From Gemmatimonadota bacterium (GTDB lineage Bacteria; Gemmatimonadota; Gemmatimonadetes; Longimicrobiales; Gaopeijiaceae): DNA of 64,000 nt. Below the pieces are notes generated by a model, which saw only the letters and a program-made list of their open reading frames with translations, had not been told where the DNA came from and did not search any database. The translations under genes and the position numbers were made by a program. Position 1 is the first letter of the stretch. Every line of letters begins with the position of its first letter. Location of the stretch: NCBI GenBank assembly GCA_022826005.1, contig JAJDVT010000104.1, positions 43,085 to 107,084 of the forward strand. The letters run 5' to 3'. Positions 44,358 through 53,154 of this stretch are shown piece after piece.

Positions 44358-45181
44358 CGCCCGCGGCGGAAGTGCCCTGCCCGCGGTGCCAGCACCCCGA
44401 GAGCGCCACCGCCAACTTCTGCTCACGCTGCGGGGGAGCGCTGAGAGGACCGCCCTGCCCCGCCTGCGACGCCCCCGCGGAGGCCGGCGACCGCTTCTGC
44501 ACCCAGTGCGGCAAGGCCCTGCGCGCGAAGCGGGTGCCCTTCAGCGCCTCGTCCAACCGGGTGGCGGTGGCCGCGGGCGTGCTCGTGACCCTGCTGCTCG
44601 TCGTGGTGCTCGTCGTGCGCATCGGGGGCGGGGCGAGCGGCCCGGGTGACCAGCGTTCGTCGTCCGGCCCCGCGGACGGTGCGCCCGGGGGGTCCCCCAC
44701 ACCCCTCGGCCCAACCTCCGCGGTCGACCTCGGGTCGATGACGGAGCGACAGGCCGCGACGCTTCTCTTCAACCGGGTGATGGGCAACGTCGAAGCCGGC
44801 AACCTGGCGGAAGCGGCCCGGTTCCTCCCGATGGCGCTCGCCGCGTACGACCGGATCCCCGCGCTGTCCCTCGACGACCGCTTCCACCTGTCGCTCCTCC
44901 ACGCCCAGGCCGGCGACGGCGCTTCGGCGCTCGTGGTGGCCGAAGCCGGGCTCGCGGTCAGGCCCACCCACCTGCTCTGCCTCGCGGCGGCGGCGGAAGC
45001 CGCAATCCTGCTCGGCGACGAAGCGAAGGCCCGCGCCCACTACCAGACCCTCGTGGACGTATACGAAGAGGAATCGCGCGCGGGGCTGGAAGAGTACGGC
45101 ACCGGTGAGGCGGGCCACGCCAACCTCCTCCCGCTGCTCCTCGGAGAGGCGGCCGAATACCTGGCAAGCGGGCGCCCGTGA
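44354..45181 (+). CDS. Zinc-ribbon, membrane-anchored TPR-like protein
   Basis: A 275-residue protein in three parts. Residues 1-60 hold a double zinc ribbon (CPRCQHPESATANFCSRCGG, then CPACDAPAEAGDRFCTQCGK). One membrane helix follows at about 73-94 (VAVAAGVLVTLLLVVVLVV) and a Pro/Ser linker. The C-terminal half is helical with TPR-like pairs (NVEAGNLAEAARFLPMALAA, LLHAQAGDGASALVVAEAGL, ALLGDEAKARAHYQTLV-like). The ribbon would be cytoplasmic and the TPR part periplasmic, or the reverse; topology is not clear. It is coupled to the M14 peptidase and may recruit or regulate it. Function unknown. Confidence 0.75.
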   Translation: MTPAAEVPCPRCQHPESATANFCSRCGGALRGPPCPACDAPAEAGDRFCTQCGKALRAKRVPFSASSNRVAVAAGVLVTLLLVVVLVVRIGGGASGPGDQRSSSGPADGAPGGSPTPLGPTSAVDLGSMTERQAATLLFNRVMGNVEAGNLAEAARFLPMALAAYDRIPALSLDDRFHLSLLHAQAGDGASALVVAEAGLAVRPTHLLCLAAAAEAAILLGDEAKARAHYQTLVDVYEEESRAGLEEYGTGEAGHANLLPLLLGEAAEYLASGRP

Positions 45182-45185
45182 CCCG

Positions 45186-46394
45186 ATGATCACCTCTCCG
45201 CTCGCGCTCGCCACCCTCATCGCAGGGTGCACGGCGCTCGCCTTCTGGCTCGACTACCGCTTCCCCGCGCTGGGGAAGGTCGGCGCGTCGATGATGGCCA
45301 TCATCTTCGGCGCGATTCTCTCCAACACCGGCCTCGTGCCCGCGTCCTCGCCGGTGTACGACGCCGTGCTGGGCCCCGTCACCTCGGTGTCGATCGCCTG
45401 GCTGCTCCTGTCCGTCGACCTGCGGGACCTGGCGAAGGTGGGCCCGCGTATGACCGGCGCCTTCGGCATCGCGGTCATGGGCACCGTTCTCGGCGCCTTC
45501 GTGGCGGCGATGATCTACGGGGGCCGCTTCGGGGAAGACACCTACCGGATCGCCGGCGCGCTGACCGGCACCTACTCCGGTGGCTCCGTCAACTTCGTAG
45601 CGGTCGGGCGCGAGTTGGGCCTGACCGGGGCGCTCTTCGCGGGCCTCAACGCCGCCGACGCGGTGGTCACCGCGCTGTGGCTGGGCGCGACCCTCATGCT
45701 GCCGATCTGGCTCGGCCGCTTCTACGCGCCGGTTCCAGCCCTCGCCTCGGTGCCCGTTTCGCCGTTTGCGTACGGCGATCCAGCCCCCGGAAACGACCGG
45801 CAAAAGTCCGAACCCGCGACGACAGGCAGCGACACGTCGCCTGCGGCCGAGCGCCATCGCCACCACCCGTACTTCACGCGGGAAGGCCTCTCGGCGCTTG
45901 CGATCGGCCACCTCGTCGCCGCCGGCCTCATCCTCGTCTACGCCTCCGAATGGCTGGGCGAGGCAGTTCCCCGGGTCCCCTCGATCGTCTGGCTGACGCT
46001 TCTCGCGCTGGCGCTGGGGCACTCGCCGCTCTTCCGGGACGCCCGCGGCGCGATGCAGCTCGGGTCCGTCGGCCTGCACTTCTTCTTCGTCCTGATCGGC
46101 ATCCTGTCGCGGGCCTCGGAGATCGCCGCGGTTGGCATCGACGTCTTCCTCTTCACCCTGATCGTGGTGGCGGTGCACGGTGTCGTCGTGTTCGGCGCCG
46201 GCAAGCTGCTGCGCTTCGACATCGGGACGGTCGCCGTCGCATCCCAGGCCGCGGTCGGCGGACCATCGAGCGCGCTCGCGGTGGCGATCTCGCGCGACTG
46301 GCGGCACCTGGTCCTGCCGGGAGTTGTCGTGGGGCTCTTCGGCTACGCGGTGGGCAACTTCCTGGGTCTTGGGGTGGCGGGTCTCCTCAGGTAG
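45186..46394 (+). CDS. DUF819 family membrane protein
   Basis: A 402-residue integral membrane protein with about ten to twelve hydrophobic helices. Features of the DUF819 family include GCTALAFWLDYRFPALGKVG, GAILSNTGLVPASSPVYD, LTGTYSGGSVNFVAVGRELG and VGGPSSALAVAISRDW near the end. The family resembles anion or malonate-type transporters, but the substrate is unknown. A soluble insertion at about 198-235 is rich in Pro, Thr and His. The ATG at 45186 lies four bases after the preceding gene. Confidence 0.85.
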   Translation: MITSPLALATLIAGCTALAFWLDYRFPALGKVGASMMAIIFGAILSNTGLVPASSPVYDAVLGPVTSVSIAWLLLSVDLRDLAKVGPRMTGAFGIAVMGTVLGAFVAAMIYGGRFGEDTYRIAGALTGTYSGGSVNFVAVGRELGLTGALFAGLNAADAVVTALWLGATLMLPIWLGRFYAPVPALASVPVSPFAYGDPAPGNDRQKSEPATTGSDTSPAAERHRHHPYFTREGLSALAIGHLVAAGLILVYASEWLGEAVPRVPSIVWLTLLALALGHSPLFRDARGAMQLGSVGLHFFFVLIGILSRASEIAAVGIDVFLFTLIVVAVHGVVVFGAGKLLRFDIGTVAVASQAAVGGPSSALAVAISRDWRHLVLPGVVVGLFGYAVGNFLGLGVAGLLR

Positions 46395-46486
46395 CGGTTC
46401 AGGCAGGCTGCGGCTATGCTCTTCGTTTGATGAGCGCGAGCGTTGGCTGTCCGGCGGGAGGCGGCAGCCGAAGGAGGAGAAGCAGA

Positions 46487-47731
46487 ATGAAGAGCCAACG
46501 AGTGAAACCCTCGGTCCCGGGTCTGGCGGTCCACGGACTACTGGTGCTCGCGGCGACCCTGGCAGGATGCGAGCCGGGCGAGCGGACCGAGCCCGTTGAC
46601 GATCCCGGCCGGGTGGGAACCTCAGCCATGTTCCGCCTTGCGGACGAACCCATGGTGAGCATCGGCGTCACCGGCGGCCAGGAGGAACAGGAGCTTTTCG
46701 AGGTTGCCGGCGCCGCCCGGCTCGCCGACGGCAGCATCGTCGTGTACGAGAGCGGAGCCTTTCGCCTGCAGAAGTTCGGCCCCGATGGCGAGCACGTTTG
46801 GAGCCGGGGCCAGCCGGGAGAGGGACCCGGCGACTTCGCGAACTTCGCCCAGTTGCTCGTACCCTGTGCCAGCGAGCAAACGATCATGATCTACGAAATA
46901 TACAACCTGCGCACGACGGTTTTCGACGGCGAGGGCACGCTGCTTCGCACCTTCCCACTGGAGTTTCAGGGGAGTAGCGCCTACGACATCACCTGTGCCC
47001 CCGGCGGAAGGCTGGTGTTCTCCGGCTGGGGGCATGAGCGGCCGAGCGAGCCGGGTCCCTACCGCACGACGGCGGACATGGCCTTCGCGGACGGCAGCGA
47101 GGTCGCCATCCTGAGGGAAGGCGTCCCGGCCGAAGACCGCCTGGCAACGGCCAACTCCGCAGGGATACTTACCGGGTCGGCACCAGGCATCTGGTCCCGC
47201 AAACTGAGGTTCGCCGCGACCGACGAGGGGGTTTGGCTGGGCACCGGCGACGATTACGAGATGGAGTTCGTCGACTGGACCGGCACGACCACGCGCACTA
47301 TGCGGTGGGAGGGACCGGAACTGACGGTGACGCAGATGCGTGTCGACGCCTATCGCGAGGCCGTAAGCGACAGCTTTGCCAGAGGCCTGGACTTCCGGGC
47401 CCGAACCAACCCCGGCCAGGTCGGGTCCAGCGACTGGCAACAGCGCTTCGAGAGACGCTGGGAGCGGGACCAGGAGGCTCTCCCGCCGGCCTTTCCGGCG
47501 TACGACCGGGTGGTGCTCGGGGACGACGGCGTCCTCTGGATCGAGGACTTCCCGCGGCCTGGGGAGCCGAGCGAATGGTTCGTCCTGGACGAAGACGGGC
47601 AGCGCACGCGCAGCCTGACGGTGCCGCCCGGGATCACCCTCCTGGACATCGGTGCCGACTGGGTGCTCGTAACCTACCGGGACGAGATGGACGTCGAGAG
47701 GGTCGCGCTGTACTCGCTGGTCGAGAACTGA
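46487..47731 (+). CDS. Lipoprotein with 6-bladed beta-propeller
   Basis: A 414-residue exported protein. The signal ends at LAATLAGCEPG, a clear lipobox with the Cys at about 28. The mature protein has propeller-like repeats, such as ARLADGSIVVYESGAFRLQK, FGPDGEHVWSRGQPGEGPGD and VVLGDDGVLWIEDFPRPGEP, of the 6-bladed NHL/BF3886-like type frequent in FCB-group genomes. It lacks enzyme motifs. ATG 46487 has AAGGAGGAG eight bases upstream, one of the best ribosome sites in the window. It stands alone between DUF819 and lipA. Confidence 0.83.
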   Translation: MKSQRVKPSVPGLAVHGLLVLAATLAGCEPGERTEPVDDPGRVGTSAMFRLADEPMVSIGVTGGQEEQELFEVAGAARLADGSIVVYESGAFRLQKFGPDGEHVWSRGQPGEGPGDFANFAQLLVPCASEQTIMIYEIYNLRTTVFDGEGTLLRTFPLEFQGSSAYDITCAPGGRLVFSGWGHERPSEPGPYRTTADMAFADGSEVAILREGVPAEDRLATANSAGILTGSAPGIWSRKLRFAATDEGVWLGTGDDYEMEFVDWTGTTTRTMRWEGPELTVTQMRVDAYREAVSDSFARGLDFRARTNPGQVGSSDWQQRFERRWERDQEALPPAFPAYDRVVLGDDGVLWIEDFPRPGEPSEWFVLDEDGQRTRSLTVPPGITLLDIGADWVLVTYRDEMDVERVALYSLVEN

Positions 47732-47893
47732 GCCGCCCTTCCCCCTCCATGGTGCGATTTGCCCCACTTTCTTATGATTCACGGCCCCGCATCCGGGGTA
47801 CCGGCGGCTTGCAGGCGCTGCCGGGGGCGACGCGCCGAGGCAGTCTGAGAGGGCGGCGCGGAGGCGAGACCGTTCAGCGGAGATTCACCGGAA

Positions 47894-49057
47894 GTGATTG
47901 CTTCGGAAGAGAATAGACAGGGCGGGTACGCGCCCGCGGGCAAGGATACCGGCAGGGTGAAGCCCAAGGGCTCATCCAGCATCCGTGCGCATTGCGGGAT
48001 CGACACCATTCCGATCACGTCGCGCAAACCGTCGTGGCTCAAGGTGCGCTCGCCGGGCGGGCCCAACTACCTGCGGCTGAAGAGCCTGATGCGCAGCCGG
48101 TCTCTGCACACGGTCTGCGAGGAGGCGGGCTGCCCCAACATCGGCGAGTGCTGGGAAGCGGGCACGGCGACCTTCATGATCCTGGGCGATGTGTGCACGC
48201 GGGCCTGCAAGTACTGCGCGGTCGCGCACGGGATGCCCACCGAACTCGACCTGGACGAGCCGCGCCGCGTCGCCGAGACGATCGCGGCCATGGATCTCGA
48301 CCACGTCGTCATCACATCGGTCAACCGGGACGAGCTCGCTGACGGCGGGGCGAGCATCTACGCGGCGACGATTCGCGAGGTGCGCGCGCGGGTGCCGGAG
48401 TGCTCGGTCGAGGTGCTTATCCCCGACTTCAAGGGTGACGAGGACGCGCTGCGCACGGTGATGGACGCCCGCCCGGCGATCCTGGGCCACAACCTCGAGA
48501 CGGTCGAACGGCTGCACCCGGACGTGCGGCCCGGCGGCCGCTACTGGCGCTCGATCTCGTACCTGGGCAGCGCCAAGCGCATCGACGCCTCGATGCTGAC
48601 GAAGACCGGGATCATCCTGGGGATGGGCGAACGCGCCGGCGAGATCCGCCAGGCGATGGCGGACCTGCGCGAAGCCGCGGTCGACATCCTGACGCTGGGT
48701 CAGTACTTGAGACCGTCCGCGCAGCACATCCCGGTGGCCCGCTGGGTGACCCCCGAGGAGTTCCGCGACTGGAAGCGGATCGGCGAGGAGGAGTACGGGT
48801 TCCGCCACGTGGAGTCCGGCCCGCTGGTGCGCTCCAGCTACCACGCGAAGGAGCAGGCGCGCGAGGTCGAGGCCGGGGGGCCGGGGGCGATCCAGGAGGT
48901 GATGGAGGCGGATGTGCCGGCGCCGGCGGAGAATCCGAGCATGGTCCGGAACGGAGCGGCCGGAGCCGGTGATGCGGCCGGCGCGCGCGCGCCAGCACTG
49001 ATCCAACTCCGCAGGCAAGGCCGCTCGGGCCCCCGCGCGAACGGTACCGGAGGCTGA
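47894..49057 (+). CDS. lipA: Lipoyl synthase
   Basis: Radical-SAM enzyme that inserts two sulfurs into protein-bound octanoyl groups; 387 residues. The auxiliary cluster motif is CEEAGCPNIGEC and the SAM cluster is CTRACKYC. LGHNLETVERLHPDVR and TLGQYLRPSAQHIPVARWVT are typical, as is the closing GPLVRSSYHA. It heads the pdhABC operon, whose E2 subunit needs lipoylation. About 65 residues beyond the normal end (Ala/Gly-rich, from about 323) and about 25 before the normal start are extra. The GTG at 47894 is the best available start but is not firm. Confidence 0.94.
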   Translation: MIASEENRQGGYAPAGKDTGRVKPKGSSSIRAHCGIDTIPITSRKPSWLKVRSPGGPNYLRLKSLMRSRSLHTVCEEAGCPNIGECWEAGTATFMILGDVCTRACKYCAVAHGMPTELDLDEPRRVAETIAAMDLDHVVITSVNRDELADGGASIYAATIREVRARVPECSVEVLIPDFKGDEDALRTVMDARPAILGHNLETVERLHPDVRPGGRYWRSISYLGSAKRIDASMLTKTGIILGMGERAGEIRQAMADLREAAVDILTLGQYLRPSAQHIPVARWVTPEEFRDWKRIGEEEYGFRHVESGPLVRSSYHAKEQAREVEAGGPGAIQEVMEADVPAPAENPSMVRNGAAGAGDAAGARAPALIQLRRQGRSGPRANGTGG

Positions 49058-49063
49058 CCGAAG

Positions 49064-50266
49064 ATGCTGCAAGCCACGAGGGAAACCGAGTCCGGAGTAG
49101 CGAACGGCGATCGTTCGAGCGCCGGCGGCGACGCGGACGATGCACCCGGCGACGTTGCCGTCATCGAGGGGTTCACCCGGGAAGAGCTGCACGCGCTCCT
49201 CGCCGAGATGCTCGTCTACCGCCGCTTCGAGGAAAAGGCGGAAGAGTCGTACGCGATCGGTAGGATCGGCGGCTTCTGTCACCTTCACATTGGGCAGGAG
49301 GGACTGGCCGCGGGCGCGATCAGGCCGCTGCGGGAGGACGACCTGGTGATCACGGCCTACCGCGATCACACGCAGGCGATCGCCAAGGGGATCACGCCCA
49401 GGGCGGCCATGGCCGAACTGTACGGGCGCGTCGACGGCTGCTCCGGCGGCAGGGGCGGTTCGATGCACCTCTTCGACGCCACCGTGGGCTTCATGGGCGG
49501 GCACGGGATCGTCGGCGGACAGATTCCGCTCGGCACGGGACTGGGCTGGGCGATCCGGTACCGGGGCGACGACCAGATCTGCGTGTGCTTCATGGGAGAC
49601 GCGGCCGTCAACCAGGGCGCGTTCCTGGAGTCGCTCAACATGGCTGCGATCTGGCACCTTCCGGTGATCTACGTCGTGGAGAACAACGAGTACGGCATGG
49701 GGACCGCGTTTTCGCGCGTTTCCGCGACGGAGATGGAGGCCCGCTCGGGCGCCTACGGCATTCCGGCCCACACAGTCAACGGCCAGGACGTGCTGGAGAC
49801 CTACCGGTTCTTCGCCGACATGGCCGAGCGCGTTCGCGGCGGCGCGGGCCCGCAGTTCGTCAACGCCGAGACCTACCGCTTCCGGGGCCATTCCATGTCG
49901 GATCCGGTCTCGGGGACCTACCGGTCGAAGGAAGAGGTCGAGTCCCATGTGCAGGAGCAGGACCCGATCAAACTCCTGCGGGATCGCCTGATGGCGGCGG
50001 ATCTTCTGACGCAGGCGGAGCTCGAGGCGATGGACGGCGAGGTGCGCGCGGTCTGCGAGGACGCCGCGGAGTTCGCCGACGCCTCGCCGCTGCCCGATCC
50101 GTCCACCCTGTACGACCACGTCTACGCCGAGATCAACGAGCACGGGCGGCTGTTCCTGGACGGGCGCGGACCGGGAGGAGCGGCGCGCGGCGGAACGCCT
50201 GGCGGCGGGCCGGCGGGCGGGCCCGGAGCAGCGGCGGGCGGGCCCGGAGGCAGCGCCCATGGCTGA
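49064..50266 (+). CDS. pdhA: Pyruvate dehydrogenase E1 component, alpha subunit
   Basis: Thiamine-diphosphate subunit that decarboxylates pyruvate; 400 residues. YRRFEEKAEESYAIGRIGGF, HIGQEGLAAGAI, RDHTQAIAKG, GGRGGSMHLFD and the TPP/Mg motif GDAAVNQGAFLESLNMAAIW (GDG-type) are readable, and FRGHSMSDP is the phosphorylation-loop region. A Gly/Pro-rich tail of about 35 residues is unusual. ATG 49064 has GGAGG ten bases upstream, seven bases after lipA. It overlaps pdhB by eight bases. Branched-chain substrates are possible but the operon favours pyruvate. Confidence 0.93.
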   Translation: MLQATRETESGVANGDRSSAGGDADDAPGDVAVIEGFTREELHALLAEMLVYRRFEEKAEESYAIGRIGGFCHLHIGQEGLAAGAIRPLREDDLVITAYRDHTQAIAKGITPRAAMAELYGRVDGCSGGRGGSMHLFDATVGFMGGHGIVGGQIPLGTGLGWAIRYRGDDQICVCFMGDAAVNQGAFLESLNMAAIWHLPVIYVVENNEYGMGTAFSRVSATEMEARSGAYGIPAHTVNGQDVLETYRFFADMAERVRGGAGPQFVNAETYRFRGHSMSDPVSGTYRSKEEVESHVQEQDPIKLLRDRLMAADLLTQAELEAMDGEVRAVCEDAAEFADASPLPDPSTLYDHVYAEINEHGRLFLDGRGPGGAARGGTPGGGPAGGPGAAAGGPGGSAHG

Positions 50267-51230
50267 ACTGACCTACCGGGACGCGCTCAACGCGGCCATG
50301 TGTCAGGAGATGGACCGGGACGATTCGGTCTTCCTGATGGGTGAAGAGGTCGCCGAGTACGATGGCGCCTACAAGGTGTCGCGGGGGATGCTGGCGCGGT
50401 ATGGTGACCGGCGGGTCGTGGACTCCCCGATCAGCGAGCTGGGCTTCGCGGGGCTCTGCGTAGGCGCGGCAACGGCCGGCCTGCGCCCGATCTGCGAATT
50501 CATGACCTTCAACTTCTCGTTCCTAGCGCTCGACCAGGTCATCAACAACGCGGCCAAGATGTTCTACATGTCGAACGGCCAGATCTCGGTCCCGATCGTC
50601 TTCCGCGGGCCCACCGGCGCGGCCCTGCAGCTGTCGGCCCAGCACTCGCAGGCGTGCGAGACGTACTACGTGCACGCGCCCGGCGTGAAGCTGGTGACCC
50701 CGGCGACCCCGGCCGATGCCAAGGGACTGCTCGCGGCCGCCATCCGTGACGACGATCCTGTCGCGGTGATGGAGGGCGAGCTGCTCTACAACGTCCGCGG
50801 CGAGGTCCCGGACGAGGAGTACGTGATCCCGCTCGGCGTGGCCGACCTGAAGCGCTCGGGCGGCGACGTGAGCATCATCACGCACGGGAAGATGGTGCAC
50901 GTGGCGCTGCAGGCCGCGACCATGCTCGCCCGGGACGGGATCGAGGCCGACGTCCTCGACCTGCGCTCGATCCGCCCGCTCGACGTGGACGCGATCCTGG
51001 AGACGGTGGCCCGCACGAACCGGGCCGTGTACCTGGAGGAGGGGTGGCCGTTTGCGGGGGTGGGCGCGCAGATCGTCGCGCTGATCCAGGAGGAGGCGTT
51101 CGACGACCTCGACGCGCCGGTGATGCGGGTGACCCAGGCCGACGTGCCGATGCCGTACGCGAAGAACCTCGAGCAGCTCGCGAAGCCCGGTGCCAGGGGG
51201 GTCGTGGAAGCGTGCAGGAGGGTGCTCTGA
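50259..51230 (+). CDS. pdhB: Pyruvate dehydrogenase E1 component, beta subunit
   Basis: The 323-residue partner of PdhA, completing the E1 active site. It begins with LTYRDALNAAMCQEMDRDDS and continues VFLMGEEVAEYDGAYKVSRG, DSPISELGFAGLCVGAA, FMTFNFSFLALDQVINNAAK and SAQHSQACETYY. The C-terminal transketolase domain has VLDLRSIRPLDVDAI. ATG 50259 has GGAGG upstream within the pdhA tail. Its stop overlaps pdhC by one base (TGATG). Confidence 0.94.
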   Translation: MAELTYRDALNAAMCQEMDRDDSVFLMGEEVAEYDGAYKVSRGMLARYGDRRVVDSPISELGFAGLCVGAATAGLRPICEFMTFNFSFLALDQVINNAAKMFYMSNGQISVPIVFRGPTGAALQLSAQHSQACETYYVHAPGVKLVTPATPADAKGLLAAAIRDDDPVAVMEGELLYNVRGEVPDEEYVIPLGVADLKRSGGDVSIITHGKMVHVALQAATMLARDGIEADVLDLRSIRPLDVDAILETVARTNRAVYLEEGWPFAGVGAQIVALIQEEAFDDLDAPVMRVTQADVPMPYAKNLEQLAKPGARGVVEACRRVL

Positions 51231-52558
51231 TGGCCACGAAGGTCCACATGGAGGCGCTCTCGCCCACGATGGAGGAGGGCCAGGTCGTGAGGTGGCTGAA
51301 GGGGGAGGGGGATGCGGTCGCGCAGGGCGACATCCTCGCGGAGATCGAGACCGACAAGGCGACGATGGAGCTGGTGGCGCGTGGGGAGGGCGCCCTCAGG
51401 AAGATCCTGGTCGGCGAGGGCGGCACCGCGCCGGTGGGGGACGTGATCGCGATCATCGCGGGCGAGGGTGAGGACATCGCCGCGCTGCTGGCGGGGCTGG
51501 GTGGGGATGGGGCGGGGGGGGCGGCGGTGACGGCAGCACAACCCGCAACCGCGGGTACGGCGCCTGCTCTTGCCCCGGGCACGACGCCAGCCCGGACGGC
51601 GGCCCAGACCCCGGACGCGACACCGGCTCACGCCACAGCCGCCGTCCCGACGCCGACCCAAGCCGCCACCACCACCGGCCGCATCAAGGCGTCGCCGCTG
51701 GCCCGGCGGCTGGCGGGCGAACTCGGCGTCGACATCGCGGCCGTGCAGGGTACGGGGCCGGGCGGACGCGTCGTCAAGCGGGACATCGAGATGGCGGCGG
51801 AGACGGCGGTCGCCGCTCCGGCGGTGGCGCCAGGAGCCCCTGCCGTCGTGCCCGTCGTTCCACCCGGCGAGGAGTTCGCGGACGTCCCGCTGTCGCAGAT
51901 GCGCAAGACCGTCGCGCGCCGCCTTGCCGAGTCTCTCGGGCCGGTGCCGCACTTCTTTCTCACCGTGGACCTGGACATGACGCGGGCGCTGGAAGCACGG
52001 GCGCGGGTCAACGAGATCCTCGCGGCCCAGGGCGCCAAGGCGTCGGTCAACGACTTGGTCATCAAGGCGACCGCGGCCGCGCTGACCCACCATCCGGAGT
52101 GCAACGCCTGGTGGCAGGGCAGCTCGATCCGCCGCTTCAGCAGCGTACACATGGGGGTCGCGGTGGCCGTGCCGGACGGCCTCATCACCCCGGTCGTCAG
52201 GGATGCGCACGCGAAGGGGCTGGCGCAGATCAGCCGCGAGGTCCGCGAACTGGCCGGGCGCGCCCGCGAGAAGGAGCTCCAGCCGCACGAATACACCGGG
52301 TCGACCTTCTCCATCTCCAACCTCGGCATGTTCGGGATCGAGGAGTTCACCGCCGTCATCAACCCCCCGGAAGCCGGCATCATCGCCGTCGGCACCGTGG
52401 AGGAGCGCGCGGTAGCCGTGGATGGGGAAGTGGTCGTGCAGCCGCGGATGCGCATCACCATGAGCTGTGACCACCGCGTGATCGACGGCGCCCAGGGCGC
52501 CCGCTTCCTGGCCACGCTGAAGTCCTTCCTGGAGGAGCCGGCGGCGATTCTGATTTAG
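51230..52558 (+). CDS. pdhC: Dihydrolipoyllysine acetyltransferase (E2) of pyruvate dehydrogenase
   Basis: A 442-residue E2 core enzyme. One lipoyl domain (1-80) has the lipoyl lysine Lys43 in ETDKATMEL. A long Ala/Pro/Thr linker follows, then the E1/E3-binding domain (about 145-185, ASPLARRLAGELGVDIAAVQ) and the catalytic acetyltransferase domain. The catalytic His and Asp lie in SCDHRVIDGAQG near the C-terminus. The enzyme transfers the acetyl group to CoA. The start is immediate after pdhB, with GGAGGG upstream. The matching E3 is lpdA at 54699. Confidence 0.95.
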   Translation: MATKVHMEALSPTMEEGQVVRWLKGEGDAVAQGDILAEIETDKATMELVARGEGALRKILVGEGGTAPVGDVIAIIAGEGEDIAALLAGLGGDGAGGAAVTAAQPATAGTAPALAPGTTPARTAAQTPDATPAHATAAVPTPTQAATTTGRIKASPLARRLAGELGVDIAAVQGTGPGGRVVKRDIEMAAETAVAAPAVAPGAPAVVPVVPPGEEFADVPLSQMRKTVARRLAESLGPVPHFFLTVDLDMTRALEARARVNEILAAQGAKASVNDLVIKATAAALTHHPECNAWWQGSSIRRFSSVHMGVAVAVPDGLITPVVRDAHAKGLAQISREVRELAGRAREKELQPHEYTGSTFSISNLGMFGIEEFTAVINPPEAGIIAVGTVEERAVAVDGEVVVQPRMRITMSCDHRVIDGAQGARFLATLKSFLEEPAAILI

Positions 52559-52655
52559 CAGGCCGTATGTGGACGCCCCAAGGTGGGCAAGCCCGGATTC
52601 GGAACCGAGTCGGGGGCCGCTTGGTCGGCCAACGCGCTTGCCAGCACGAACCTTT

Positions 52656-52694
52656 GGTAAACCAAACACGACATAATGTCAGGTTTGCTTTACC
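52656..52694. repeat. 39-bp near-perfect palindrome in an AT-rich gap after pdhC
   Basis: The halves 52656-52674 (GGTAAACCAAACACGACAT) and 52676-52694 are reverse complements at 16 of 19 positions around a central A at 52675. Nested inside is GACAT-A-ATGTC. It lies in the 296 bases between pdhC and the HicB remnant. It could be a terminator of the pdh operon, an operator, or a relic of an inserted element. Besides this and a TACCTTC box at 52691-52697, I see nothing else in the gap. Confidence 0.6.
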
Positions 52695-52854
52695 TTCAGT
52701 CCTTCCTCGCGTCTGTCCCGACACACCCGCCCATCCAACCATGGGTGCGCCCTTGATCCGGCCACAACCTGGTCAGCCGTTCCACACGCCGATTTCGAGT
52801 CGACTCTGCGGGCGCTTGGAGCTATTGTAGACGATGGAAAGGGCGGGTGTCACC

Positions 52855-53130
52855 ATGATCCGGTACAAGGGATACAACGGGGTGTTCGAATACGACGAGG
52901 AGTACGGCTTTTTCGCGGGTCACGTCGTCGACGTGAGAGACGGCATCTACTTTGAGGGTCGGTCGGTGGACGAGTTGAAGGAGTCCATGAGTTGCGCGGT
53001 GGATACCTACCTTGCCCACTGTGCGAAGAAGGGGAGGGAGCCTTGCCGTCCGCGTGCGGACAGGGAAACCCCGGGCCCAACTCAACACGCGACGGAATCG
53101 GTTGGTGTCGGCGCCAGCGCTGCGGGCTGA
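52855..53130 (+). CDS. HicB-family antitoxin, C-terminally truncated orphan
   Basis: A 91-residue protein. The first 65 residues match the HicB partial-RNase-H fold: MIRYKGYNGVFEYDEEYGFF, AGHVVDVRDGIYFEGRSVDE and LKESMSCAVDTYLAHCAKKG. HicB proteins normally continue into a ribbon-helix-helix DNA-binding domain. Here the sequence instead runs into CRPRADRETPGPTQHATESV, which has no such motif, and the other two frames do not restore it. No HicA toxin is found on either side. Base composition is less GC-rich than the flanking genes. ATG 52855 is the family-like start; an ATG at 52834 is possible. Probably a decaying acquired gene. Confidence 0.72.
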   Translation: MIRYKGYNGVFEYDEEYGFFAGHVVDVRDGIYFEGRSVDELKESMSCAVDTYLAHCAKKGREPCRPRADRETPGPTQHATESVGVGASAAG

Positions 53131-53154
53131 GCCGCCCGCCAGGCTCGAAAGCCG

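Noticed and set aside
41688..44426. Very long open frame (over 900 codons) opposite the M14 peptidase
   Set aside because: It is antisense to a clear protein family member. Its translation is Arg/His/Val/Gly-rich with no domains, as expected for shadow frames in GC-rich DNA.
52559..52854. A HicA toxin gene upstream of the HicB remnant
   Set aside because: No frame shows the double-stranded-RNA-binding-like HicA pattern with its conserved GSH and closing GTLR-type motifs.
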